DNA of 64,000 nucleotides, from NCBI GenBank assembly GCA_032158295.1, contig CM063252.1:12451337-12515336 (forward strand), in the 5' to 3' direction. Source of the stretch: Pycnopodia helianthoides. Taxonomy: Eukaryota > Echinodermata > Asteroidea > Forcipulatida > Asteriidae. Shown piece by piece: positions 49,722-62,300 of this stretch. Every line of letters starts with the position of its first letter. The first letter of the stretch is position 1. Position numbers and translations under genes: made by a program. The notes beneath the pieces were generated by a model that was not told the DNA's origin, did no database searches, and saw only the letters and a program-made list of their open reading frames with translations.

Positions 49722-50625
49722 CTAGAAACCGTACGGTTGATGCCGAAATGTAGCTGTGGCCGTTTTCGAAAACACGGCTTGGGCTTGGGGGTCTGTCAGT
49801 TATCTAGAAACCGTACGGTTGATGCCGAAATGTAGCTGTGGCCGTTTTCGAAAACACGGCTTGGGCTTGGGGGTCTGTCAGTTATCTAGAAACCGTACGG
49901 TTGATGCCGAAATGTAGCTGTGGCCGTTTTCGAAAACACGGCTTGGGCTTGGGGGTCTGTCAGTTATCTAGAAACCGTACGGTTGATGCCGAAATGTAGC
50001 TGTGGCCGTTTTCGAAAACACGGCTTGGGCTTGGGGGTCTGTCAGTTATCTAGAAACCGTACGGTTGATGCCGAAATGTAGCTGTGGCCGTTTTCGAAAA
50101 CACGGCTTGGACTTGGGGGTCTGTCAGTTATCTAGAAACCGTACGGTTGATGCCGAAATGTAGCTGTGGCCGTTTTCGAAAACACGGCTTGGGCTTGGGG
50201 GACAGTCAGTTATCTAGAAACCGTACGGTTGATGTCGAAATGTAGCTGTGGCCGTTTTCGAAAACACGGCTTGGGCTTGGGGGACAGTCAGTTATCTAGA
50301 AACCGTACGGTTGATGCCGAAATGTAGCTGTGGCCGTTTTCGAAAACACGGCTTGGACTTGGGGGTCTGTCAGTTATCTAGAAACCGTACGGTTGATGCC
50401 GAAATGTAGCTGTGGCCGTTTTCGAAAACACGGCTTGGGCTTGGGGGACAGTCAGTTATCTAGAAACCGTACGGTTGATGTCGAAATGTAGCTGTGGCCA
50501 TTTTCGAAAACACGGCTTGGGCTTGGGGGACAGTCAGTTATCTAGAAACCGTACGGTTGATGTCGAAATGTAGCTGTGGCCGTTTTCGAAAACACGGCTT
50601 GGGCTTGGGTCTGTCAGTTATCTAG
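49722..50625 (+). repeat. 82-bp tandem array, 11 units, very uniform
   Basis: Units start CTAGAAACCGTACGGTTGAT and contain GGCCGTTTTCGAAAACACGG and TTGGGCTTGGGGG. Ten units are 82 bp and the last is 80 bp. Differences are confined to a few positions (GCCGAA/GTCGAA, GGGCTT/GGACTT, TCTGTC/ACAGTC). Units 5-7 and 8-10 share the same three-step variant order. GAGCCCAAGCCAGAGCC and TTTCGAAAACGGCC follow at 50675-50716, the inverse of the unit core. Confidence 0.95.
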
Positions 50626-50719
50626 AAAATGTGTGTTGCCTTATGGGGTATTTTAAACAGGCGGACGGAGCCAAAGCCAGAGCCCAAGCCAGAGCCGGGG
50701 TTTCGAAAACGGCCTATAA

Positions 50720-51321
50720 CACACAACTGTATAACCACCGAAGAAAGTTTTATTTTGTATGCCCCGACCGAAGGGACACTGATGACTTAAACAAAATGAA
50801 AAATTCAACGCAGACAAACAAAGTTAAAAGTGTTTTTTAGAAAAATGTTTTACCCGTCTGAAGGGCGTAGGCCCAATATCAGTCATTCGAAAAAGTATGA
50901 GGCTTATTAAACTAATGCATCAAATGAAGAGCCATCTTCTGAATTACATGCCAAGCTTTCAACGTCTATCAAAAACAAATTAAAAAAATCGCACAGACAA
51001 ACAAAATAAGCACATTAAAAAAAAAAATGTATTGGCCTACTTTTATCCCATCTCAATTATGAAGTAAGCAAATCAAGCAACATTAGCCATTTGAAAAATT
51101 AGGACGCATATAAAGCTAATCCACGTCTATCTCAAACGTCATTTTTTTATATATTATTTATGGACTTTGTGGACATACTCGTTCCAGTCTGATGCTCATG
51201 TTGGTCTCTAACAAGCCTACGCCTTAGCTAATAATAACATGAAGCCATTCATTTTTATCAGAGCGACATTGTGGGCTTCCCCCATGTATTTTCTATTGTC
51301 CCTTTTCTTTAAACTTTCCTT
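50720..51321. other. no gene seen
   Basis: AT-rich anonymous sequence to the right of the 82-bp array. Confidence 0.5.
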
Positions 51322-51717
51322 TTAGGGGAACATTACAGAATTGGTAAGAAAAAAAACTTGTAAAATATACTTTTTGATCACAGATTTACATAAAACTTAC
51401 ACGGTCTAATGATGATGATAGTAGAAAATATCCCTTGAAATATTTCTGTCTGAAATGCCATATTTGATGAGAAATGAAGAAACTAATTTTCCGATTGGAG
51501 TTTATCGCTCAGTGAGCGTTTTATTCATTTTGTTGAATCTATATGATTTCATGCAAATGTGCAATCGGTTTTTCACTATTTTCTCGTGACCCAGATGGCC
51601 GATCGATCTCAAACTTCTACAGGTTTGTCAGTTTATGTATATGGTGGATTACATAAAGTGCTTACACTGCCAGCAACTATTTTGTTAGCAAAAACCAATT
51701 CTGTAATGTTCCTTTAA
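51322..51717 (-). mobile_element. TIR element (family A), copy 3, minus strand
   Basis: Starts TTAGGGGAACATTACAGAAT and ends AATGTTCCTTTAA. The interior is the reverse complement of 12002-12397 (CCAGATGGCCGATCGATCTC). The left TTAA is mutated to TTAG. Confidence 0.87.
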
Positions 51718-52168
51718 AAGTTTGTACTTATAGGGGCAAACAATTCTATATCACGAAACACCAAAATGTTAACATATAGCGTTCAATGCATGACGTGGAG
51801 GATGGTCGTAGGGAGCGACGCAGTACAAGGACCTTTTTGTGAGTTGTTTGTAATTAGGGCACAATGCATAATTAATTACCCTCTATTCACCACTATGTCA
51901 GTGACTGACAGTGTTTTGTGTCCAAAGCTGAAATTGCCCGAGTGAGCGAGGATATTAAAGTCGTCGCCCGAAGTGACACGGTATATAACAAATTAAGGCC
52001 TGGCATAATTAATCCACATACCAGCCGCCCACAGTCAAACAACATTGTACACATATAGTCTGATTAGCATGGTTGAAAAGCAACCGAAACGAGAACTTAA
52101 AAAAAAAAAGGTTAAGTACCTCATAGTCTGTTCACCAATTCTACGACATCGCCTCAATAAATAATTGG

Positions 52169-52570
52169 TTAAAAGGCAGCGTATACTTTTGGTACTTGTC
52201 AAAGACCAGTAACCTCACTCGGTGTATCCCAACACATGCATAAAAAGAACAAACCCGTGAACAATTGGGCTCAAGTGGTCATCGAAGTTGCAAGAAAATA
52301 ATGAAAGAAAAAACACCCTTTTTGCATGAAATTGTGTGCTTTCAGATGCCCGAGAAAGGCGAAACTTTCTCAGATTCAAATCTTTTAGGGAGAAATTACC
52401 TCTTTCTCAAAAACTACATTACTTCAGAGGGAGTCGTTTCTCACAATGTTTTATACTATCAGCAGCTCTCAGGTGCTCCTTTACCAAGGAAGATTTTATG
52501 GTAATATATTTATTGAGTAATAACCACCCCCTCAGTCCCCCCCCCCCAAAAAAAAAGTCCCCTGCCTTAA
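52169..52570 (-). mobile_element. TIR element (family B), copy 6, minus strand
   Basis: TTAAAAGGCAGCGTATACTT start, TTCAGATGCCCGAGAAAGGC centre, then an interrupted right end with a C/A run before CCTGCCTTAA. Confidence 0.8.
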
Positions 52571-53969
52571 ATAGGCTGTTATTGGTTGCGCCGTTTTGGG
52601 GTTATAAACCAGCTCTATGGAGTCGATGCCCGCGTGTTTTGCTGTGTCGTGCGCATTTCTTAAACCAACAGGTCCATACAAGTTTGACTTCCTCTGTATT
52701 TTTTGTTTTTTAATACTTCTTGAAGATTAGATGCTGTAATGTCATCATTAAATACTGTGCTTCTCCCACAAGGCAAGAGTGTGTCATCTTTGAACCCTGA
52801 CTGTTGTCCACCTCATTCTCACACCTTAAGCCCCGATGTTGTGAATGTTACCACTGACCGATTTCTCGTAATGCAGCGCTGTCCTATACCACTTTAAAGT
52901 ATGATGACGATGACAACCAGCAACGAGAACATTTTCATAAGTTGTGACCACCGATGTACTATTTTTAATTCGGAGCTGTAGTGTCAAGAATTTAACCCTC
53001 ATTGTGTTAGGATAACTGAAGTTACTCATTCACAAACTCCTCTCTAAAGTCAATGAAAGAGTTATTAGGACTATCTGTCCGTTACTGGTTGGAGTGGTTA
53101 ATACGACGCGGTTAGCAATTACGCACATGTCAATTTGCCGGCTAATTGCTTAGCCCAGTCATAAATTGATTGAACGAACAGGAAACAGACGCAAATGGGC
53201 TGACAAATCCTTCCTGATTGACATTTTAATGATAGACCAACAGAAAACTCTTGTCATATACATCTAGAATACCCCTAACGCCAAGCTCATGTGGATTCTT
53301 TGTATATGATAAACATGCCCAGCGTGGGAGACACTGAATTTGGTTTAACCAGAGACCTTCATGTTATTTTCCCCCCAGAAATAGAACACAGAGAATGCTG
53401 AGCTCGATTGTTGTCTGTGTCTGCTGTGCACGCCCTCTATGTCAACTGTGGCAAAGAGTACCAATACCATGTGACATTGTCTGTATGGCAAAATTAACCA
53501 GATCAACCAATGGGAGAGCTGAAATTTGCCATACAGCTAAAATGGCAGCGCGCATGACTTGTGTGGAGGAAAATAATTAGGTGTTCGTGGACAGAGGCTG
53601 TCGGTACATAGCCACGGCAGCTGCGGCGTCAACGAAAACGCTCTTTTTAGGTTTTCGTTAATTTTAATAAAACAAAATTGAAAAAGATTGGGAGATTGCC
53701 TTCCGCTCTGTGAACTTAATTAGCGGAGAAGTGTGACACAGCAGTTGTACACGAAGGAGTGTTGGCTCGAGCTATAGGTGTGACAAAAATTCGACCAAAA
53801 GAAACACATGGAGAGATGTGGCTATAAAGATTAACAGAGTGGGTTATTGTGGTCTCGGTTGCATTGGGGAATTAGGTTGGTTTGGCCCGGGCAGATATTG
53901 ACTAACAGAGGAGAAGAACAAACAATCCCATGCCTGTCTCAAGGAGGAGAAATGGGTTTCGTTCTGTAT
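52571..53969. other. no gene seen
   Basis: Anonymous; short frames only, including a Cys-rich 61-residue frame at 53395 with no signal peptide or splice context. Confidence 0.45.
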
Positions 53970-53979
53970 GGTGTCGACC

Positions 53980-54303
53980 CAGCCTCGTCCCCAGTGTGTG
54001 TCGAGCAGTACGAGGTTGACCGCTCTCTCACCCTGGTATTGGATCATTTGCGTATCCACACATTTTGGATACGTATGCAAATTAGAATAGTCTGGCTGCT
54101 TTCCGAAATTCACATCTTCGTCATGGTCTCGCGTTCCGGGTACCAGATTTAATAGCCTGTTTGTACATTGGTTGCCGGCCGACTGTTTTGACAAAGGTTA
54201 ACATTTGGTTTTGTCCAATCAGGGTCCAAGTAAGGAGTTTCCCTCCCAGGGTTTACTATTGTAAACATGGTTGGAAATAAAGTAAACCATGGGGACGAGG
54301 TTG
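53980..54303. mobile_element. TIR element (family F) with 10-bp target duplication, copy 2
   Basis: CAGCCTCGTCCCCAG start and TGGGGACGAGGTTG end. Flanks are GGTGTCGACC at 53970-53979 and GATGTCGACC at 54304-54313 (9 of 10). 324 bp, co-linear with 26220-26541. Confidence 0.9.
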
Positions 54304-54313
54304 GATGTCGACC

Positions 54314-55384
54314 ATCAGTGTAGAAGAGTTGGTTGGATTGAACTATACCAGTACGGAGCACGTTCTGTGACTGTAATAGACTAACATTAACATTTTAACA
54401 TAGTTAGCTAGATTTTAGGTTGTTTCGTTACATTGAAAGACACAACGAAAGTGTGCACAAAACATAGAACAGTATCTCACTTTGTATGCCACTTTGTCTA
54501 TATGATTATTTTTCTTTTTTAAAGCACTAATCCATTACTTTTGTTTGACCGCAATAAATATAGGGCGAGGGTGGTCCTGTGGGACACCCTACATTGTCCT
54601 TAAATATTGGGGGGGAGGTATCCCTACCTCTCCTGGATGTAAGAGTGATGTTGGGTTGAAGAAACAACATCTTCCTCACTCCGCGGGTCTCGGATAAACA
54701 CTTGGAAAAGTCCGGGTCGGAATGACATAGATCCATGCTCTGTTTGTTTAGGTGATTTTTCCCAACAAGGGAACTCGGCAAATCTCCCACAGGGGGTATA
54801 AGCGCCAAGCTGGCAACAGCCAATCTCTCTCATACAAACATTGGTTTTTAACGTCTGTAATTGTGAATTGCACAATTCAATAAATTGTGATTCAGTAAGA
54901 CGACACTTATTGTAGTCATTGTGAAATCAGCGGCGAGCTTGCCCGGATTCGAACCAGCAACCTTGTGATTGCAAGTCCTGCAGTCTATAACCACTTGACC
55001 ACAGTCCCGTGGGGGTCAGACCAATTTCACGGGAAGTGGTGGGACCCGTTTTTCGCATACAATATGTTCCTAACCGTAACCCCCACCTTTCCCCTATAGC
55101 TAGATCACGAGGGGTTGTCGGAACATAGGATTGTCGGAACATAGGAATATCGGAACATAGGGAGCAGTCACAGTGTTAGAGCACTCCGTATCTTCATATA
55201 TGCAGTTTGACTTCCCCAAATTGACAGAGCGCGGGCAGATAGTGGCTGCCTGTGACGTCAGTGCAAGGGGGGTCAATAGGGGCAAAAGGACCCTCCAGGG
55301 AGAATTCTAAAGAGGGGGATTCTCCACGAAGCATTTGGTGTACAAGGTCTATTGAAGAATACTAAGTACACAGACGAAGGAGAC
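54314..55384. other. no gene seen; tRNA-like remnant and short repeats
   Basis: Near 54945 the plus strand reads CGGATTCGAACCAGCAACC, a minus-strand tRNA-like B box. TGTCGGAACATAGGA repeats lie at 55116-55160, related to 7918-7945. The 98-residue frame at 54527 is unrecognised. Confidence 0.45.
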
Positions 55385-55505
55385 ACTACTCCCCAAAACT
55401 CCCCGTCATTTTGACACTGATTCCGGTTCATACTGACCCATAAATGGGTCCCTAAACCACGCGACCCGGATCTGGGTCATGTGACGGTCACGTGACCCGG
55501 AAACC
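55385..55505. repeat. family H fragment
   Basis: TACTGACCCATAAATGGGTC and GACCCGGATCTGGGTCATGT, ending CGTGACCCGG. Confidence 0.65.
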
Positions 55506-55589
55506 TTTAAGAACATAATTCTCCATACAGAGATGCATAATTACCGACAAGGTGTAATTTAACATGTAAAATAAAGAGGTTACTGTGAA

Positions 55590-55743
55590 CCTTATGCATT
55601 GACGGCACCACGCAGCCATCTTAGATTTAAAACGAAGACGAAACAATATAATGTATGCGCGGCGCACAGGATGGGCCAATGAGCAACCTTCTTTTGGACT
55701 CTAGCTGAGGGCGCCCCACTCAAATGACGCCATGTGCATAAGG
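55590..55743. mobile_element. TIR element (family J), copy 2
   Basis: CCTTATGCATTGACGGCA on the left, GACGCCATGTGCATAAGG on the right, with CAGCCATCTTAGA and GGGCGCCCCACTCAAATGAC inside. Confidence 0.75.
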
Positions 55744-55949
55744 GTATATTCCAATCATCCCTAAAAGATGATTGCAATCATGTCTTTACTCAAATATGTC
55801 AATTAATATCAGGTGTCACCCCAACAAGAAACAATTAATTGGTTGTCATTCTCTTAACGACATGTCAGTTGTTTCCACCACTATACACGCACAATGGGTT
55901 TACTTTCGAGCGGCAGGCGTCCCCCAAATTAGCCCTGCGGTACGTACAC

Positions 55950-56200
55950 GTGTCGTGGCCGAGCGGATAAGAGCACCCGGACTCAAGCTCTGGTATTTCT
56001 GATCAGCAGAGTGTGGGTTCGAGTCCCGGTCGTGACACTTGTGTCCTTAAAGCGAAACACTTAACCATAATAATTGCTTCGTCCTTCGGATGGGACGTTA
56101 AGCCGAAGGTCCCGTGTGTTTTGTAATGCAAGAAAACGAACCCAGTGCACTAATAATAAAGAGAAGGGGTTCGCCCCGGTGTTCCTGGTTTGATTGGCGT
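55950..56200 (+). mobile_element. tRNA-derived SINE, near full length
   Basis: GTGTCGTGGCCGAGCGGATA (A box), CGGACTCAAGCTCTGG (Leu-type anticodon arm), GTGGGTTCGAGTCCCGGTC (B box), then the shared tail. About 160 bases upstream of the cysteine-rich peptide start codon, so it may lie in its promoter. Confidence 0.9.
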
Positions 56201-56363
56201 CTCTGACAGTTCAATCAATTGCGCCATCAATGTCCCCTTTGTGATTACCCATACTCGGGGGAAAAAACAAACCCCAACAGAAAATTAAAATGGTTAAGAT
56301 TTTCCCGCCTTCTCCACACAGATTTGTCAACCGCTCTCTCTGACTGCCAACAGGGCGTACACA

Positions 56364-59300
56364 ATGAAGACATGCGCACTGCTTTTCGTGGTTGTCATGG
56401 CGACAGTTGTCATGACAGTGGCTGCAATGGAGGACGAGAGCGACGACTGGTTTGAAAACCTTTTACAAGAGTACAAGAGGAGGCCGAAACCGCCACCACG
56501 GGGATCCACAAAAGGTGGAGCATCAATGGTAAACAATTTTAGACGTGTTTAAACATAAATAACAAGAATAAATAAAATAACATAATTATCAGGACCCAAT
56601 GTCATGTCTCTGCTTACCACTGACTTCTGCGCTTGCGATCACCAGTCTCCACTTACTGTACAAGCGCCGAATTTCTATGCTAGCTGTGTAAGCGAAGAAT
56701 GCCCAGTACCTTGGAGTACTCACGTGCAAAGGCAAACATTTCCCGCTAACCCTCGAAATACGCTTGACGTAAGCGCAGAATTCCCTGCTTCTGTAAGCGC
56801 CGATTCTTTGCTTACAGTATAAAGCAGAGCCATGAAATTGGGCCCAGGTAAAATAAGTCTCAAGATTGACATTATTTGGATTCATTCGAATGAATGGACT
56901 TAGCACAGGACCTTTGTAGATTGCGATACTGTAGTGATGTAATGTTTTGCTATGTATACAGTACGGGCTCGTTCAATCACTACATCTAAGGATAACTTGA
57001 AGCTAAACATTAAACTGATTAAAGGTGCTATCTTGTCGAGCTTTCCTCGCGGCAACTCCTTGTGACGATTTCTCACCTTTGCCCCGCTGCGACTCATAAT
57101 AAATATTATTGTCGAGTATAGTGGGTCTGCTACTTGCCTCTTAATTCGACGCCCTCTACGTCTTACTTCAACAACTGTGAAATCAATTAATACAGTCATT
57201 TTGGAAGTGTTTGCGCTCCTTCACCTACTTTTGATTGTTTTATGTAACCACAAACGGGTGAAATGTATAGCCAAACAAAATTGTTTCAGTTTGTAATTCG
57301 AAGGAAGCTTTACGCAATAGCACCTTTAGCACTACCATATCACTCAAATTAATATTTGCGAACTACATTTAAATAATTATTTTGTTTTCAAAACGACTGC
57401 ACCTCTTCGGGGAAAAAAAATCACACATTTCAAATTTAGATTTTATTGATGCCCTAATAAGATGGAAGCCTTTAACATAAGTTTGAGATTAGTTTGTTCA
57501 TAATTTTTTTCAAATTTAAAAAACAAGAACCTTTATTTGGATAGATGCTTTTGTTTCGTAGCAAGAAAAACAACAAAAACAAACAAAAACTAAACAAAAC
57601 CAACCAACTAACCAACCAACTATAAGCAACCAACTAACAAACCTTCCATCCAACCAACCAACCAACCAACCAACCAACCAACCAACCAACCAACCACAAC
57701 CAACCAACCAACCAACCAACCAACCAACCAACCAAACACCAACCAACCAACCAACCAACCAACCAACCAACCAACCAACCAACCACCAACCAACAAACCA
57801 ACCAACCAACCAACCAGTCAATTAAACAACCAAACAAACGGCTCGACAGTTATTTGACTTAAAACACGAGGTCACCCAATATCCTCTAAAGCAGTCTAGA
57901 TAGTTTGCGTTAATTAAAAGACCGCAAACAACATTGCCCCTGTTATAATTATCATTGTTTGTTCGCCGATTGATTTTTCCGTTTGTGAAACTATTTTGTG
58001 TAACTATGTCTGATATAGAAACTTAATTGGTCTTAAACGAGAGGAAATATGTTATTAATGAAATGCATTCGGCTTCCTTTGTTGAAGAATGGTGACTTAA
58101 GCAATGTTATTTCTATTGGTTCTGCGTGTGCTTCGCTATACACCTGCACTTTCAACTACAAAATCAGTAGAGAGTTGAGAAAGAAAAGTAGCACCCCCGC
58201 CCCTTTTTCGAACTTGACGAGCTATAAAAAGAAGGCAATAATTGAAACTAAGATTACTCAAGCGGCTCTTGAGGGAGTCTACACGTCAGCTACTTTGAAA
58301 GAAAACTTGAAGTCGATCTGATCAAGAAAACAGCTCGGATCTGAGTCACCAGAGAGCGGACTGACCTATTCCAGATCAGCCTGACTCGGATTCGAGAAAA
58401 GTCTGACCGAGATTTTAAATCAGTTTCACTAAGATTCCAAATCACTCTCACTCAGATTCCAGATTACTCTGACGAAAATACCAGGAAAGTCTGACTCACA
58501 TTTCTGGTCAATCTGACTTTCATTTCAGATAAATCTTAATCCGACTTTGGATAAGTCCGACTCAGATTCCAGATAAGTCTGACTGAAAATCAAGGAAAGT
58601 CTGACTCATATTTCAGGTCAATCCGACTTTCATTTTAGATAAATCTTAATCCGCCGACTTCGGATAAGTCTGACTCAGATTCCAGATAAGTCTGACTTAA
58701 AATCAAGGAAAGTCTGACTCATATTTCAGGTCAATCCGACTTTCATTTTAGATAAATCTTAATCCGCCGACTTCGAATAAGTCTGACTCAGATTCCAGAT
58801 AAGTCTGGCTGAAAATCAAGGAAAGTCTGACTCATTTTTCAGGTCAATCCGACTTTCACTTCAGATAAATCTTAGTCAGACTTCGGATAAGTCTGACTCA
58901 GATTCCAGATTAGTCTGACTCAAATTCCAGATAAGTCTAACTCAGATTCCAGAAAAGTCTGCTCAGATTCAAGATTTTCCTGGCTCGGATTTGAGTTAAC
59001 TCTGACTCAAATTCTAGCTTGGTTTGAATCAATTTCCAGACTATTCTGACTATCAATCCAGATCAATATGACTTAGTTTCCAGATAAGTCCGACTCTGAT
59101 CCCAGATTAGTTTGACCTGAATTCCACATCGGTCTCACTTTGATCCGGCTCAAATTCCAGGTAGATATGACTCGGATTCTTAGATCAGTTCAACTTAGAC
59201 TCCAGATCAACTTCACTGGTGTTCCAGATTAGTCTGATTCGGATTCCTGATTGGTCTGAGTCTGATTCCAAATCAGTCTGATTCTGTTTTCAGATGAGTC

Positions 59301-62300
59301 CTAGGTTAGTTTGATTTACCCGCGTGATTTGTTTGACTCTGATTTGTAATTGGTCTAAGTTGATTTTCTGGTCAGTCTGACCACAATTATAGACTGCACT
59401 CACTGTTTTGCTTCGCTTTATTTTGCTGTTCTAATTTCTGTTCTGAAGCAACTTTTTTGAAATAGCAAAATATTTGTTAGTTTGGTTAAGATTCAACTTC
59501 AGAACACGAGTTGCAAGAAGCGCCAGGTCAAGATATAATTGAAACCAAATATCAATGCCTTGGATTGTATGAATTTGCACGAAATAAGGTAGTATAATTA
59601 ATTTTAATGTTTTGCTTGTCATCAACGGGAATTTGACACTTGCATGACTATAAGTTTTGTTTTAGTGAATGCCATAACCACAAAGGTTCTTTTTGTAGAG
59701 GAGCAATGCTGTTAGCAATTTTATTTAATTCGAAGAAACTCTCTATATAAAAGACCTGTATTTCTACCTCCTTGTTAAGCCTGACAGATCTGTTCTAGAG
59801 CAAATCAAAAGAACGTGTGATTCCTCGTTCCCACGTGGTGTACTTCGGTCTAACTGCATAAAAACACTTCTGAGACCGTACATTGAACCAACATCGGTGG
59901 GTTAATGTCTAAGGGTGACTCCAACACAAAAATGTCCATAGTTTGGGATGCTACATGACTAGTCCGTTCCGGAACCATAATTTCTTCGCAAATGTTTTAC
60001 GTACTCTTTTACGGTCACCAAAGGCTAACTTTCAAGGAAATGCTTGACGAGAACAAAGTATTTCAGATGCTTAGCTTCGGTCAGCAGGAAAACAATGACT
60101 AATTGCACTGTCACTTGCCCTTTTTTGGCTGATAAAATTGTTCTGGTAAAAGAACGATTTTCCCACTCTTAGATCGTGTGATTGCTGGGCAGCTCAATTA
60201 AGTTGAGTATATACTGATCATGTGCAATGCCTTCAAATCCTAGATACAATGTCTTGTATTTGATGATAAAAATTCTGGTGTTGTTTTTGCCAACAGTGTA
60301 AAAATGTGGCGCTATTTTCTGCAGTTTCTTGGCTATTAATCTTGCAAATGTATTAGCTTCAGCTCCAACTCCGGCTCGGGCAAAAGGTCCACCCGGGTGA
60401 ACAATACAGTGCGCCACCAAGCGTTCGCCCCAGCGAGGCCTTAAACAAAAATCACATTACATAATGGGATCAGACAAACTATAGCATTCCGGTCACGAAA
60501 TACGTTGTTAGCTTTACTCAAACAAGAAATGTTTTTTTCTCAAGACCAAGATGATCTTTAAATAAGGGGGAAAATTTGAAAAAAATACCTAACCTAAACT
60601 AGTGAATATAATGCAGGCCTGGAATTTCGTCTTTGACAGGGCAAGGCAATTTTCATTTAGTTAAAGGGTACCTTCTTTGGAAAATCTTAAAGTCTAGAGG
60701 AAACTATTGAAGGGGCACCAAGGCCGAGATCAGGGCAACGAAGGCCATGGCTCCCGTGGCTTCCATGTGCTTCCACGCCTGATACTGGGAACGACTGCCT
60801 TCTTTGAAATAACTACCTTAGTTGTAGAGAAAGATCTATTGTGAACACTCCATTTTTAACTAAGCTTTGCTGCGATAATACACAGCTTCAAAATTGCTGA
60901 AAAGTCCGCGCCAGAGATAAAGTCAAAGCCGCACTTTGGGCATAACGCCAAATATTAAACGAAAATAATTTTACGAAATAACAATGAATATTAATGCATC
61001 TTAATGGCACACGACGCACTTAAGTTCAATGGTACTGCCTTTGTGTACTTGTAAAAAAAAATGTAGAAATTGTGTGGGTTTATGTAACAACTAAACGTTG
61101 GATATTTTTGGACTCCCTTTTTGAAAAAAAAAAGTTCGCTTCTTTGCATTTCCTGTTACTCCCTATAACCGCATGATCTATAAAGAACTCTTTGAATTTG
61201 CAAACGGTTGCACGGTTCAACTATTTTCTCTCTCGCCTCTCTCTCTCTCTCTGCCTGCATGATATCATATTATGATACCCTCTTTCAATCTTGTTTTATG
61301 ATAAAAGAAGTGTTCTTTGTGTTTGTGATATGTTTTGTCAATGTTAACATCAAACTTAAATTATACCATGAACTAACCCATTTACTAATCAATATCTGAA
61401 GAGTTTTTCTTTATTTCTTTATCCGTGCCTTTTGAACTGTTTTAAAACATTGTACAGTGACTTAAGATTATATATGAAAAACGGTTTTATGTAAATGGAA
61501 GCATCGATGTGCAACCAAGCCGGATCACATTAGACCTCTCTTTGGTATACACACTGCAAACACCCCGGTGTTAAATTGACGCTGTGTCTTTGATAACACT
61601 GACACGGTGTTAATTTCACCAGCGTTACAGTAATGGGGATAAACAACACCATGTCGTTGTTGTCATTATGATACCAGAAAAAAAATTGACAAGTTAAAAC
61701 CCAAGTTTTTGGCAGAGTACAAATCTACCACAATATTGCTGGAGCTGTAAGACCGGCACATCTACTTCATGCAGAATTTCACAAAGTTGCAAACTGTATA
61801 ATAAACGGCGCTCAAATATATCACATAAACTGCATAGCACTTTGGCGAATGCTTTTACTATTCCTACAGGGCCCAATTTTATAGAGCAGGACAAAACTCT
61901 GCCAGCATCCTTTGTTTACAAAATCGGTGTGTCAATTGTCAATGGCAGATGAAACCAAAATCATTTAAGCAAACAAATCAGCTTAAGCAGAACAAACTTT
62001 TTCTGTTGAGCGTTTGCAACCAAACAGGTCTTTCTCATAATAATAGGGTTTTAAGCAGCTCTATGAAATTGGGCCACATAACACCGTGTCCGCAACCCAA
62101 ATTTATGGTAGTGGGAAATTTCTTTCACGAAGTGGAAGCAGAAAAAGGGGATTGATTTTTAAAAAGTCACTCCCTTACTTTCTATAAGGACGAAGTTGGC
62201 AAGCGATTGTAAGCTGCGCTAACGGACTCGAAAAAAATGGTGTTATCTCCACAAGAAATACATGATTAGGTTGGTCAGTAAAATCGTAAGTTGAGGGACT

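Noticed and set aside
49722..50625. CRISPR-like direct repeat array
   Set aside because: There are no unique spacers: the whole 82 bp repeats, and the context is eukaryotic.
53395..53580. Small cysteine-rich frame resembling a second secreted peptide
   Set aside because: No signal peptide, no CC motif in a knottin context, and no matching exon.
55950..56040. Possible functional tRNA-Leu gene
   Set aside because: A and B boxes are good but the sequence continues into the SINE tail shared by six other copies and the acceptor stem is not a clean match, so it is a SINE head.
57516..57837. Frames of 60-100 residues rich in VGWL repeats on the minus strand
   Set aside because: They are translations of the CCAA microsatellite; any frame of this tetranucleotide is open.
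58049..58321. 90-codon plus-strand frame with a TATAAAAAG inside
   Set aside because: No domain, no splice sites at its edges, and it lies in the peptide gene intron directly before a degenerate repeat array.
60720..60800. Hydrophobic minus-strand frame resembling a membrane segment
   Set aside because: It lies within a probable short inverted-repeat element and has no splice context.
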